From NCBI GenBank assembly GCA_902465435.1, contig CABQNH010000008.1, positions 1-59,928 on the forward strand: a DNA stretch of 59,928 bases. Direction: 5' to 3'. Shown here one piece after another: positions 51,613 through 59,872 of this stretch. Source of the DNA: an uncultured Eubacteriales bacterium. Its GTDB lineage: Bacteria; Bacillota; Clostridia; Oscillospirales; Oscillospiraceae. Position 1 is the stretch's first letter; every line of letters begins with the position of its first letter. The notes under the pieces were generated by a model. That model worked only from the letters and a program-made list of their open reading frames with translations. It searched no databases and was not told where the DNA came from. Position numbers and translations under genes: made by a program.

Positions 51613-51858
51613 TTAGTCGAACAGGTATTTGCGGACAAGCTCCTGCAAAAGCTCGTCGCGATCCAGCTTGCAGATCAAGCTCCTGGCGTTGTTGTAGTTC
51701 GTGATGTAGGTCGGATCCTCAGAAAGGAGGTAGCCTACGATCTGATTGATCGGATGATATCCTTTTTCGCTCAGGGAGTGGTATACGGAGGTCAAAATCT
51801 CTTTCATCTGGGCGCGGTTGTCGTCCGGTACGACAAATTTGATGGTATTGTCATTCAT
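51613..51858 (-). CDS. ireB: IreB family regulatory phosphoprotein (UPF0297)
   Basis: An 81-residue protein with the invariant block LTSVYHSLSEKGYHPINQIVGYLLSEDPTYITNYNNARSLICKLDRDELLQELV. In Enterococcus IreB is phosphorylated by the PASTA kinase IreK and tunes cephalosporin tolerance. Most relatives sit between alaS and yrrK; here the gene is alone, with its own promoter and terminator. AGAAAGGAGAA precedes the ATG. Confidence 0.93.
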   Translation of the reverse strand: MNDNTIKFVVPDDNRAQMKEILTSVYHSLSEKGYHPINQIVGYLLSEDPTYITNYNNARSLICKLDRDELLQELVRKYLFD

Positions 51859-51889
51859 AATGCAATTCTCCTTTCTTCTTTATGCCTAT

Positions 51890-51918
51890 ATCATAGCCTA
51901 ATTTCGGCGGAAAGTAAA
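51890..51918 (-). promoter_or_regulatory. Likely promoter of ireB
   Basis: Minus strand: TTTACT (51913-51918), a 17-base spacer and TATGAT (51890-51895), 32 bases before the ATG. Confidence 0.55.
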
Positions 51919-51922
51919 GTGG

Positions 51923-51978
51923 AAAAGGACAAAACATGGGAAGAATTTTTATGGATTCTTCCCATGTATTGTCCTTTT
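51923..51978 (-). terminator. Long terminator hairpin after pheT
   Basis: A stem of more than 20 bp (51923-51946 with 51955-51978) with few mismatches and AAAAGG/CCTTTT ends. The minus-strand transcript ends in TTTT. The sequence is nearly symmetrical, so it could also work on the plus strand. Confidence 0.82.
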
Positions 51979-52032
51979 ATACAGTGCTGCGGGAATGCCG
52001 ACAGGACGTTCCGGTGGGGATCACGGCCTGAA

Positions 52033-54417
52033 TCAGCGCAGCGTTGCGCCCAGCGTGTCCTTCAGGCTGGCAAGCACGTTCTGGATGAGCGGCTCCGTGT
52101 CGGCGTCGTTCAGCGTGCGATCCTCCGCGCGAAGCTCCAGACTGAAGGCGACGCTCTTCTTGCCCTCGGCAATACCGGCGCCGCGATAGATATCAAACAG
52201 CGCAATGTGGCGCAGGAGCGTTCCGGCTGCGGCCTTAATGCAGTTTTCTAACTGAGCGACCGTAATCTGCTCGTCGCAGACCAGCGCGAGGTCACGCGTG
52301 ACGGCCGGGAATTTCGGCAGCGCCTTAAAGGTCTTCTCCGGCGCAAGAACGTCATTCAGGCCGGTGAAATCCAGTTCGGCGCAGTAGATCTCGCAGTCAA
52401 TGCCGTAATTCTTTGCGACAAGCGGATGGATCTGACCAAATACGCCGTACTTTTTTCCGTCGATGAGCAGATTCGCGCAGCGGCCGGGATGGTAGCTGGG
52501 ATTGTTCTTTTCCGCTTCAAAGGTCGGCTCCTTCGTGTTGATCGCGCGCAGAAGCGCTTCGACCTCTCCCTTCAGGGAGAAGAAGGTTTCGCCCGCGCCG
52601 TAGGTGCCGAGCAGGAAGACCTTCGGCTCGCGCGGCAGCGTTTCACCCTCGACGGGCAGGTAGATCTTGCCCAGCTCGTAGAGCTTGACGGCCTTGTTGT
52701 GATAGGCAAAGTTATTGCGCAGAATGCCGAGCATGGAGGGAAGCGCCGTCGTGCGCATGATGGAGCTGTCTTCGCCCAGCGGGTTCAGGATATTCACAGT
52801 TTTGCGCAGGGGGCTGTCCTTCGGCAGACGGATCGAATCAAAAATCGTCGGGGAGACAAAGGAGTAAGTGATGATTTCACTGTAGCCCATGGCGCGTGCC
52901 GCCGCGCAGGCGGTGTTTTCTAAAAGCTGCGTTTTGCTGTAGCCGCCGCGCACGGTCGCGCCGCGGAACATGGTGGTCGGCATATTGTTAAAGCCGTACA
53001 GACGGCCGACCTCCTCGGCAATGTCTGCCATCATGCGCAGATCGGGACGGAAGGACGGAACCTGAATCTGGCCGTCTACCACGGATATTTCCAGACGGCG
53101 CAGATACTCGATCATATCTGCTTCCGAAATCTGCGTGCCGAGCAGGCGGTTGATTTTATCCGGCTCCAGCGGTACGGTGACGGGCTGGGGGACCTCGTTG
53201 AGCACGTCAATGACGCCGTCCATCACTTCGCCCGCGCCAAGCAGCTCCACAAGCTCGCAGGCGCGATTTACGGCGGGAAGCGTCAGCATGGGGTCAATGT
53301 TCTTTTCAAACTTTGCCGAGGCGTCAGTGCGCATACCGAGCGCCAGCGCGGTCTGGCGTATCGAGGTGCCGTTAAAGTTTGCGGATTCAAAGACGACGTC
53401 TACCGTATCGGCGACGATCTCGCTGTTTTCTCCGCCCATGATACCGGCAAGACCCACAGGCTCATCCTCGTCCGCGATCACGAGCATATTGGGCGTCAGC
53501 TTCCGGACATTGCCGTCCAGCGTGGTCAGCGCCGTGTCCTCGCCCGCGCGGCGAACGATGATCTTGCCGCCCTTCACATAGCGATAGTCAAAGGCGTGCA
53601 TCGGCTGGCCGTATTCGACCATGACGTAGTTCGTGATATCAACGACGTTGTTGATGGGACGAATGCCGGCCGAGCGCAGACGCTGCCGCAGCCACTTGGG
53701 GGAGGGGGCAATGCGGACATTGCGCACCATGCGCGCGGTATACCGGCGGCAAAGATCCTCCGCCGGAACCTCGACGTCCAGAAGTGCGGTGATATCACCC
53801 TCGGCGCCGCCCTTCACAACCGGCTCATGATGCTTCATCGGCAGGTTGAAGGCCGCGGCGGATTCCCGCGCAAGGCCGATGAGGCTATAGCAGTCCGGGC
53901 GGTTGTTGGTAATCTCAAATTCTACGACGGTGTCGTCGTTGCCGATGACCTCGTTGATATCCTGACCGACGCGGCAGTCCTCGTGATTCAGGATCCAAAT
54001 TCCGTCCTCGCAGGCATCCGGTACGTCGTTTTGCGTCAGGCCCAGCTCCTTGAAGGAGCAGAGCATACCGCAGGAGGCGACGCCGCGCAGCTTACCCTTG
54101 GTGATGTGTACGCCGCCGGGCAGATAGGAGTTGTGCAGGCAGGTCGGAACGAGATCGCCCTCGCGGACGTTCTGCGCGCCGGTGACGATCTGCACCGGTT
54201 CCTCCGCGCCGACGTCGATCTGGCAGACCCACATATGGTCGGAGTTTTCATGCCGGACGATGGACAAAACCTTGCCGACGACAACGTTTTTGATCTCCGT
54301 GTCCAGACGTGTGACGGTTTCCACCTTCTGACCGACGAGCGTCATCGTGTCGGCGTATTCCTTGTCGCTTGCTTGAATATCCACAAATTCGCGCAGCCAT
54401 TTTCTCGAAATATTCAT
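52033..54417 (-). CDS. pheT: Phenylalanyl-tRNA synthetase beta subunit
   Basis: A 794-residue subunit of the alpha2-beta2 enzyme. From the N-terminus: B1 and tRNA-binding OB (EMAP) domain (VVGKVLSIVRHENSDHMWVCQID), B3/B4 editing domain, B5 domain, the core similar to the catalytic fold (AARAMGYSEIITYSF), and the C-terminal FDX-ACB anticodon-binding domain (PKFPAVTRDLALVCDEQITVAQLE). The length is typical. GGGAGGT precedes the ATG, 13 bases after pheS. Expression should follow the upstream T-box. Confidence 0.97.
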   Translation of the reverse strand: MNISRKWLREFVDIQASDKEYADTMTLVGQKVETVTRLDTEIKNVVVGKVLSIVRHENSDHMWVCQIDVGAEEPVQIVTGAQNVREGDLVPTCLHNSYLPGGVHITKGKLRGVASCGMLCSFKELGLTQNDVPDACEDGIWILNHEDCRVGQDINEVIGNDDTVVEFEITNNRPDCYSLIGLARESAAAFNLPMKHHEPVVKGGAEGDITALLDVEVPAEDLCRRYTARMVRNVRIAPSPKWLRQRLRSAGIRPINNVVDITNYVMVEYGQPMHAFDYRYVKGGKIIVRRAGEDTALTTLDGNVRKLTPNMLVIADEDEPVGLAGIMGGENSEIVADTVDVVFESANFNGTSIRQTALALGMRTDASAKFEKNIDPMLTLPAVNRACELVELLGAGEVMDGVIDVLNEVPQPVTVPLEPDKINRLLGTQISEADMIEYLRRLEISVVDGQIQVPSFRPDLRMMADIAEEVGRLYGFNNMPTTMFRGATVRGGYSKTQLLENTACAAARAMGYSEIITYSFVSPTIFDSIRLPKDSPLRKTVNILNPLGEDSSIMRTTALPSMLGILRNNFAYHNKAVKLYELGKIYLPVEGETLPREPKVFLLGTYGAGETFFSLKGEVEALLRAINTKEPTFEAEKNNPSYHPGRCANLLIDGKKYGVFGQIHPLVAKNYGIDCEIYCAELDFTGLNDVLAPEKTFKALPKFPAVTRDLALVCDEQITVAQLENCIKAAAGTLLRHIALFDIYRGAGIAEGKKSVAFSLELRAEDRTLNDADTEPLIQNVLASLKDTLGATLR

Positions 54418-54430
54418 CGTGTTACCTCCC

Positions 54431-55456
54431 TTAGAATTGGCTCAGGAAGCGGATATCGTTCTCAAAAATCAAACGCATATCCGCAATGGAGAAGCGGCGC
54501 ATCGCCATACGCTCAAGGCCGATGCCGAAGGCAAAGCCGGAATAGCGCTCCGGGTCAATGCCGCAGCCGGCGAGCACCTTCGGGTGCACCATGCCTGCGC
54601 CGAGCAGCTCGATCCAGCCCTCGCCCTTGCAGGTGCGGCAGCCCTTGCCGCCGCAGGCGTGGCACTGCACGTCCACCTCGCAGCTCGGCTCGGTGAACGG
54701 GAAGTGATGCGGACGGAAGCGGACGACGGAGGACGGCCCATAAAGCTGCTTGACCAGCGTGTCGAGCGTGCCCTTGAGGTCGGTCATGGTAATGCCCTCG
54801 TCCACAACGAGGCCTTCGATCTGATGGAACATCGGGCTGTGGGTCGCGTCGACCTCGTCCTTCCGATAGACGCGGCCGGGGGCGAGAATGCGGATGGGCG
54901 GCTTCATCTGCTCCATCGCGCGGATCTGCATCGGGCTGGTCTGCGTGCGCAGCAGGACGGAATCGTCCTGCGTGATATAGAAGGTATCGCTGTGGTCGCG
55001 GGAAGGGTGCCCCTCATCCGCGTTCAGGCGCGTGAAGTTATATTCGGAAAGCTCGACCTCGGGACCCTCCAGAATTGTAAAGCCCATGCCGATGAAAATT
55101 TCCTTCGCTTCATCGAGCGCCTTGTTCATCGGGTGCTTGTGCCCCATGGAGACGGGCTTTCCGGGAATCGTGACATCGACCGCCTCGGCGGCAAGCTTGG
55201 CCTCCAGCGCACGCGCCTTCAGATGCGCCTTGCACTCCTCTAACTTGGCCTCGATCTCTGCGCGGACATTGTTCGCCAGCTGTCCCATGACGGGGCGCTC
55301 CTCTGCGGAGAGCTTGCCCATCTGCTTGAGGACGGCGGTCAGCTCGCCCTTCTTGCCGAGGATCGCTACACGCTGGGTGTCCAAGGCAGCGACGTCTTTT
55401 GCGGCGTCCAGCCGCGCCAGCGCGGACTGTCGAATTTGTTCTAATTGTTCTTTCAT
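54431..55456 (-). CDS. pheS: Phenylalanyl-tRNA synthetase alpha subunit
   Basis: A 341-residue catalytic subunit. An N-terminal coiled coil (1-85) binds tRNA; class II motifs include RTQTSPMQIRAM, PGRVYRKDEVDATHSPMFHQIEGLVVD (motif 2) and GFAFGIGLERMAMRRF (motif 3). A Cys-rich insert, CHACGGKGCRTCKGEGW, could bind zinc, as found in some bacterial PheS. AAGGAGA precedes the ATG. First gene of the pheST operon. Confidence 0.97.
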   Translation of the reverse strand: MKEQLEQIRQSALARLDAAKDVAALDTQRVAILGKKGELTAVLKQMGKLSAEERPVMGQLANNVRAEIEAKLEECKAHLKARALEAKLAAEAVDVTIPGKPVSMGHKHPMNKALDEAKEIFIGMGFTILEGPEVELSEYNFTRLNADEGHPSRDHSDTFYITQDDSVLLRTQTSPMQIRAMEQMKPPIRILAPGRVYRKDEVDATHSPMFHQIEGLVVDEGITMTDLKGTLDTLVKQLYGPSSVVRFRPHHFPFTEPSCEVDVQCHACGGKGCRTCKGEGWIELLGAGMVHPKVLAGCGIDPERYSGFAFGIGLERMAMRRFSIADMRLIFENDIRFLSQF

Positions 55457-55488
55457 ACGATCAATCTCCTTGTGAAATTGGGTTTAAC

Positions 55489-55741
55489 GATAAAAAAATC
55501 TTCCGTTCCCAGAAAAGGGGACGAAAGATAGCCTTCCGCGGTACCACCCGCATTTGCCGAATACGGCACACTCTTTGACCGATAACGGCGTCAAACCGGC
55601 GCGCCCTACTTGCTCTGCGTTCAGGCGGCAGCTCCCAGGAGAACGCCCTGCTTTTCTCGGTAGGCGGCTCCCAGCGTCCCGCCCTCTCTGTAACCGTTTT
55701 CTGCAAAAGCAAGACAGCCTGTTCCTTGCCTTTTTCATATC
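55489..55741 (-). promoter_or_regulatory. T-box leader controlling pheST
   Basis: Minus strand. The highly conserved T-box sequence GGTGGTACCGCG (about 55538-55549) is present, followed by a terminator stem (55498-55510 with 55517-55529) and a T run (55492-55498). The T-box arm can pair in the competing antiterminator. Stem I occupies roughly 55600-55735; a candidate Phe specifier codon TTC lies at 55641-55643, although its place in the specifier loop was not folded. Uncharged tRNA-Phe should allow read-through into pheS. Confidence 0.92.
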
Positions 55742-55747
55742 AACCGC

Positions 55748-55776
55748 ATTGTAACATAGAAAATACAAACTTGCAA
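55748..55776 (-). promoter_or_regulatory. Promoter for the T-box/pheST transcript
   Basis: Minus strand: TTGCAA (55771-55776), a 17-base spacer and TACAAT (55748-55753). Its -35 is 9 bases from the -35 of a divergent plus-strand promoter. Confidence 0.78.
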
Positions 55777-55785
55777 CTAAAAAAA

Positions 55786-55814
55786 TTGACGGATTTCTAA
55801 AGAAACGCTATAAT
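55786..55814 (+). promoter_or_regulatory. Promoter for the flavodoxin-nnrD-alr unit
   Basis: TTGACG (55786-55791), a 17-base spacer and consensus TATAAT (55809-55814). The first supported gene begins 335 bases downstream, so the transcript would have a very long leader. Confidence 0.8.
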
Positions 55815-56148
55815 ATATTACAGAATGGCGCGGTACGGTCGATCTGCAGTGCGCGGATGTCGCAGCGCGTTCCGGGAGCTGTGCGCGGTTTGGGCGGTGC
55901 TTGCCGCTTTGGAAAGCAGAGCGCGTCCGCAGCGCGGCACAATGCGGAAAATCAGGGGCAATACCGAAAAACAATGTCTGCGCTCTTCGGCGGAGCTTTT
56001 TCTCAGCTTTGCAGTTTGAAAAACGCGAGATACATCCGATATGAACTGCGTTTCAAACTTCTTGCCTGAAGGAAATCTTCCGGCGGATGCGTCTGGCAAA
56101 GAATACGGCAATGCCCAGGGAACATGATCTGAGCTTGGAGGGAATTCT
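55815..56148 (+). other. Long untranslated leader without a supported gene
   Basis: About 330 bases follow the promoter before the flavodoxin gene. Short open frames (for example from 55825, 64 codons) lack ribosome sites and a coding look. No known riboswitch motif was recognised. The first half is GC-rich with several inverted repeats, and the second half is more mixed. It may be a regulatory leader or a decayed gene. Confidence 0.4.
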
Positions 56149-56763
56149 ATGAAGAAGGTACTTTTGATCAACGGCAGCCCGCATGAAGCAGGCTGCACCT
56201 TTACGGCGCTTTCCGAGGTGGCGAAGGCGCTCGAGGCGTGCGGCGTACACAGCGAAATCGTGTGGATTGGCCGGGGTGCAGTGCACGGCTGCATTGCCTG
56301 CCGCGCATGCCGGGAGCTTGGCAGATGCGTATTTGACGACGATGCCTGCAACGCGATTGCGCAGAAGCTGCGCGAGAGCGACGGCGTCGTGATCGGCAGC
56401 CCGGTCTATTATGCGGGAGCGAACGGCGCGCTGTGCGCGGTCATGGATCGGGTGTTCTATTCAAGCGGCGCGCGCTTTGACGGAAAGGTCGGCGCGGCTG
56501 TGGTATCCTGCCGACGCGGCGGTGCGAGTGCAACCTTCGATCGCCTGAATAAATACTTTACGATCAGCAATATGCCGATTGTATCCTCGCAGTATTGGAA
56601 CTCCGTGCACGGCAACACGCCGCAGGAGGTCTTGCAGGATAAAGAGGGACTGCAGACCATGCGGACGCTCGGCCGCAATATGGCGTGGATGCTCCAGGCG
56701 CTGGACGGCATGCCGCATCCGGAGCGAGAGGCGAAGACCCCGACCAACTTTATTCGCAAATGA
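56149..56763 (+). CDS. Flavodoxin-fold NADPH-dependent FMN reductase-like protein
   Basis: A 204-residue protein. LLINGSPHEAGCTFTAL is the FMN phosphate loop; SPVYYAGANGALCAVMDRVFY is the second flavin motif. Cys48, 51, 54 and 60 (GCIACRACRELGRC) match the iron-sulfur-flavoprotein-like Cys region of related reductases. GGAGGG precedes the ATG. Substrate unknown. It overlaps nnrD (ATGA). Confidence 0.87.
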   Translation: MKKVLLINGSPHEAGCTFTALSEVAKALEACGVHSEIVWIGRGAVHGCIACRACRELGRCVFDDDACNAIAQKLRESDGVVIGSPVYYAGANGALCAVMDRVFYSSGARFDGKVGAAVVSCRRGGASATFDRLNKYFTISNMPIVSSQYWNSVHGNTPQEVLQDKEGLQTMRTLGRNMAWMLQALDGMPHPEREAKTPTNFIRK

Positions 56764-57614
56764 ACGCGCTCAGGACAATTACCCGGCAGGATATCAGAAG
56801 GCTGCTGCCGCCGCGTGACCCCGAGGCGCACAAGGGAAGCTTCGGAAAGCTACTTCTGATCTGCGGCAGCGTGGGCTATACCGGGGCGCCGTCGCTCTGC
56901 GCGCGCGGTGCGCTTCGGTGCGGCGCCGGGCTGGTGACGCTCTGCGTACCGGAGCGGATCTATCCGATCGTGGCGGCAAAGCTGGAGGAGCCGGTGATTT
57001 TTCCCGCGCCCTGCGACGAAGCCGGACGCTTTTCCCAGGAGGCTGCGCCGCTGCTGCTGTCTCTGCTTGCTTCCTGTGACGCCTGCCTGCTGGGCTGCGG
57101 TCTTGGCAGAAGCCGGGCGCTGGATTCGCTGGTTGAGACGATCCTGCTTGCTGCGAAGGTACCGCTTGTTTTGGACGCGGATGGTCTAAATGCCGTTTCG
57201 GGGCATATAGATGTACTGCGGAAGACGGCATGTCCCGTGATCCTGACGCCGCATGAGGGCGAGTTCCGCCGTATGGGCGGCGACCTTTCCGGGGATCGGG
57301 TACAAGCCGTGCAAAAAATGCAGAAGCAGACCGGCGCAACGGTGCTGCTGAAGGGGCACCGGACGCTTATTTTCGGGGAAACGGAAGCCTATCGCAATGA
57401 AACGGGCAACCCCGGCATGGCGGTCGGCGGCAGCGGCGACGTGCTCGCCGGCATGATTACGGCGCTGCTTGGACAGGGGCTTGCGCCGACGGACGCTGCG
57501 GCGCTGGGGGCGTACCTGCACGGCGCGGCGGGCGATCTCTGCCGGGATCGACTCGGGGAAACGAGCATGACGCCCAGCGATCTGCTTGAGGCGCTTCCGC
57601 AGATTCTGAAATAA
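56760..57614 (+). CDS. nnrD: ADP-dependent NAD(P)H-hydrate dehydratase
   Basis: A 284-residue ribokinase-fold repair enzyme that restores NAD(P)H from its hydrated form. KGSFGKLLLICGSVGYTGAPSLCARGALRCGAGLVTL, LDADGLNAV, LTPHEGEF and NPGMAVGGSGDVLAGMI are the family motifs. The N-terminal NnrE epimerase domain of fused versions is missing, and no separate nnrE is seen here. ATG 56760 overlaps the preceding stop. Confidence 0.93.
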   Translation: MNALRTITRQDIRRLLPPRDPEAHKGSFGKLLLICGSVGYTGAPSLCARGALRCGAGLVTLCVPERIYPIVAAKLEEPVIFPAPCDEAGRFSQEAAPLLLSLLASCDACLLGCGLGRSRALDSLVETILLAAKVPLVLDADGLNAVSGHIDVLRKTACPVILTPHEGEFRRMGGDLSGDRVQAVQKMQKQTGATVLLKGHRTLIFGETEAYRNETGNPGMAVGGSGDVLAGMITALLGQGLAPTDAAALGAYLHGAAGDLCRDRLGETSMTPSDLLEALPQILK

Positions 57615-57628
57615 GGAAGTGCTTGCGC

Positions 57629-58237
57629 GTGCAACAGGGAAAAGGAAGACTGCGGATTCTGCCGCTGTGCTGTCTCATGCTTTTATCACTGAGCGCTTGT
57701 AAGAGAGAAGCGCGGGAGCAGTCCGCCATGCAGGAGGCACTGGATTTTCGCGCCGCGCTTCTGCAGAGCACGGGCTGCACCTATGAGGCGCAGCTTCGTG
57801 CGCAGGTGGGGCAGGAGGTCTATGATTTTACGCTGCACTGCCAAAGCAAGACGGAAGGCGGTACGAATGTGGAGGTGGCGGCACCGGAAACCATCGCCGG
57901 GATCACGGCGGAGGTTTCGCCGAAGGACGGCACGATCACCTATGACGGAATGAGCATCGCCTTTGGAGAGACGGCGGACGGAACACTCAGTCCCATTGCC
58001 GTGCCGGAGATGCTTTCTTTCTGCTGGCGCGAGGAATACATTGCGGCGGCGGGCGCGGACGGCGGCCGCATCCGCGTGACCTATGAAAAGGGCTATGATG
58101 CCGACCGGCTGACGGTCGACACTTGGTTGGATGCAGAAAAGCATCTACCAATTTATGCGGAGATATGCTATAATCATACCTGCGTCGCGCAGATAACGCT
58201 GACGGACTTTGCATTTGTATCCGAACAAAAGGAATGA
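57629..58237 (+). CDS. Lipoprotein of unknown function
   Basis: A 202-residue predicted lipoprotein. The basic start QQGKGRLR and a hydrophobic core end in a lipobox, LSLSAC, with Cys24 as lipid site. The mature part is a beta-rich domain with repeated charged strands, somewhat like LolA-fold or outer-layer lipoproteins that sit beside alr in other Clostridia and Bacilli (YdcC-like). GTG 57629 lies nine bases after AGGAAG; a TTG at 57623 is too close. The link to alr is positional. Confidence 0.8.
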   Translation: MQQGKGRLRILPLCCLMLLSLSACKREAREQSAMQEALDFRAALLQSTGCTYEAQLRAQVGQEVYDFTLHCQSKTEGGTNVEVAAPETIAGITAEVSPKDGTITYDGMSIAFGETADGTLSPIAVPEMLSFCWREEYIAAAGADGGRIRVTYEKGYDADRLTVDTWLDAEKHLPIYAEICYNHTCVAQITLTDFAFVSEQKE

Positions 58238-58247
58238 ACAAAAGAAC

Positions 58248-59411
58248 ATGAAATTACTGAAACGAACTTGGGCGGATATCTCTTTGGACAATCTGACCCA
58301 CAACTATACGGTGCTGAGAAAGCATGTCGACGCAAGCTGCCGCTTTATGGGCATCGTGAAAGCGGACGCTTACGGACATGGCGCGGTTCCCATCAGCCAC
58401 CATTTGAAGGAGCTTGGCGCGGATTATCTGGCAGTATCCAATGTGGAGGAGGCGCTGCAGCTCCGTCGGGGCGATATCAAGCTGCCGATCCTGATCCTGG
58501 GCTATACGCCCGCCGCCTATGCGGAGGATCTGATGGAGATGAATATTCGGCAGGAGGTGCACTCGCTTGCTTACGCCGAGCAGCTTAATGCCAGACTGGA
58601 GGGGCTGGGACGGCGTCTGCGTGTGCATATAAAGCTGGATACGGGAATGTCCCGTCTTGGCTTTTTTGCCTACGACTGCGAAAAAACCGTGGAGGAAATT
58701 GTTACCGTTTCCAAGCTGCCCAATCTGATCATTGAAGGGATTTTTACCCATTTCCCGGTTGCGGATTCCCTGGAGCCGGAGCAGGTCGCCTTTACCCGCC
58801 TGCAGTTCCGGCGGTTTATGGATATGCTCTGCGCGCTGCGCGCCTCCGGCGTTGCGCCGGAAATTCGCCACTGCTGCAACTCGGCGGCAAGCATTCTCTA
58901 CCCGGAATTCGCGCTCGATATGATCCGTCCCGGAATCGCGACCTACGGAATCGCGCCGTCGGATGAACTGGAGGGCCATATGGATCTAAAGCCGCTGATG
59001 TCGCTGCGGACGACGGTTTCGCAGGTGCGTACCTTCCATGAGGGCATTACAGTCAGCTATGGACGAACCTATAAGACAGAGTCGGAGCGCGTCATCGCAG
59101 TGCTGGCCATCGGCTACGCCGACGGCCTGTCCCGCAGCTTTTCGAACCGCGGCCGCTTCCTTTATAACGGCAGACCGGTGCCGATCGTGGGGAGAATCTG
59201 CATGGATATGTGCATGGTGGACGTGACGGAGATTCCAAATCCGAAGCCGGGCGATCGCGTGACCGTGTTCGGCGAGCGCCCCAGCGTTTCCCAGCTCGCC
59301 GCACAGATGGGAACGATCCCGTATGAGATCCTCTGCTGCATCAATAAACGCATTCCGCGCATTTATCTGGACGGAAAAAACCAAATTGAAACGCTTCAAT
59401 ATATTGTTTGA
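58248..59411 (+). CDS. alr: Alanine racemase
   Basis: A 387-residue PLP enzyme giving D-alanine for peptidoglycan. Lys38 in VKADAYGHG binds PLP; Tyr271 in VSYGRTY is the second catalytic base; RICMDMCMVDVT is the C-terminal signature. The ATG at 58248 is used; the longer frame begins within the preceding gene. Last gene of the operon, followed by a hairpin at 59425. Confidence 0.96.
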   Translation: MKLLKRTWADISLDNLTHNYTVLRKHVDASCRFMGIVKADAYGHGAVPISHHLKELGADYLAVSNVEEALQLRRGDIKLPILILGYTPAAYAEDLMEMNIRQEVHSLAYAEQLNARLEGLGRRLRVHIKLDTGMSRLGFFAYDCEKTVEEIVTVSKLPNLIIEGIFTHFPVADSLEPEQVAFTRLQFRRFMDMLCALRASGVAPEIRHCCNSAASILYPEFALDMIRPGIATYGIAPSDELEGHMDLKPLMSLRTTVSQVRTFHEGITVSYGRTYKTESERVIAVLAIGYADGLSRSFSNRGRFLYNGRPVPIVGRICMDMCMVDVTEIPNPKPGDRVTVFGERPSVSQLAAQMGTIPYEILCCINKRIPRIYLDGKNQIETLQYIV

Positions 59412-59424
59412 TATATTGTTTAAG

Positions 59425-59455
59425 GAAATCCCTGCGGCGCCGCCGCAGGGATTTC
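59425..59455 (+). terminator. Palindrome behind alr, also the left flank of repeat B
   Basis: A perfect 14-bp stem, GAAATCCCTGCGGC and its complement, with a 3-base loop. It can serve as an alr terminator, although no T tract follows. It occupies the same place relative to the repeat core as the 38-base palindromes at 7515 and 7805. Confidence 0.6.
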
Positions 59456-59705
59456 AGGCTGTCAATAAAGTCCGTAACCGTCAAAATGAGAAAACATTTT
59501 TGACGATTTCTATGTGAAGCGTATCATTCTGTTTTTGAAGAATTTTGAAAAATTGCGATTCAAAAAATAGATGAAGTTTATTATTTTGACTTACTTCGGA
59601 ACTCGCGCCCTATCGTACCTATGTACGCCGACGGGCGCGAGTTTCTTGTATTCCGAACTTTCTTGATCGTCTGCCAGCGTGCCAAAAAGGTTTTTTGACA
59701 CGCTG
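59456..59705 (+). repeat. Structured interspersed repeat, copy B1 (full core)
   Basis: A 250-base core beginning AGGCTGTCAATAAAGTCCG. It has an AT-rich first half (59456-59586) and a hairpin-rich second half. Stems: AACTCGCGCCC/GGGCGCGAGTT (59600-59610 with 59633-59643), nested in an outer pairing TTCGGAA/TTCCGAA, and CAGCGTG...CACGCTG (59675-59705). The second half is about 95% identical to copy A on the minus strand at 7553-7676. No gene is contained. Confidence 0.88.
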
Positions 59706-59706
59706 T

Positions 59707-59739
59707 GGGATTTCCCGCGGCAGCGCCGCGGGAAATCCC
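59707..59739. repeat. Palindrome between repeat copies B1 and B2
   Basis: A perfect 15-bp stem, GGGATTTCCCGCGGC and its complement, with loop AGC. Its sequence theme resembles the palindrome at 59425 but is not identical, and it is unlike the 38-base one at locus A. Confidence 0.8.
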
Positions 59740-59740
59740 T

Positions 59741-59872
59741 CAGGCTGTCAATAAAGTCCGTAACCGTCAAAATGAGAAAACATTTTTGACGATTTCTATG
59801 TGAAGCGTATCATTCTGTTTTTGAAGAATTTTGAAAAATTGCGATTCAAAAAATAGATGAAGTTTATTATTT
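59741..59872 (+). repeat. Structured repeat, copy B2 (first half only)
   Basis: About 130 bases identical to the first half of copy B1 (59455-59586), at a period of 286 bases. The identity stops abruptly after TTATTATTTT, and unrelated sequence follows to the window end, where no gene was recognised. Confidence 0.88.

Noticed and set aside
55825..56019. Possible 64-codon gene in the long leader
   Set aside because: There is no ribosome binding site before its ATG, no motif, and the overlapping frames are equally open.
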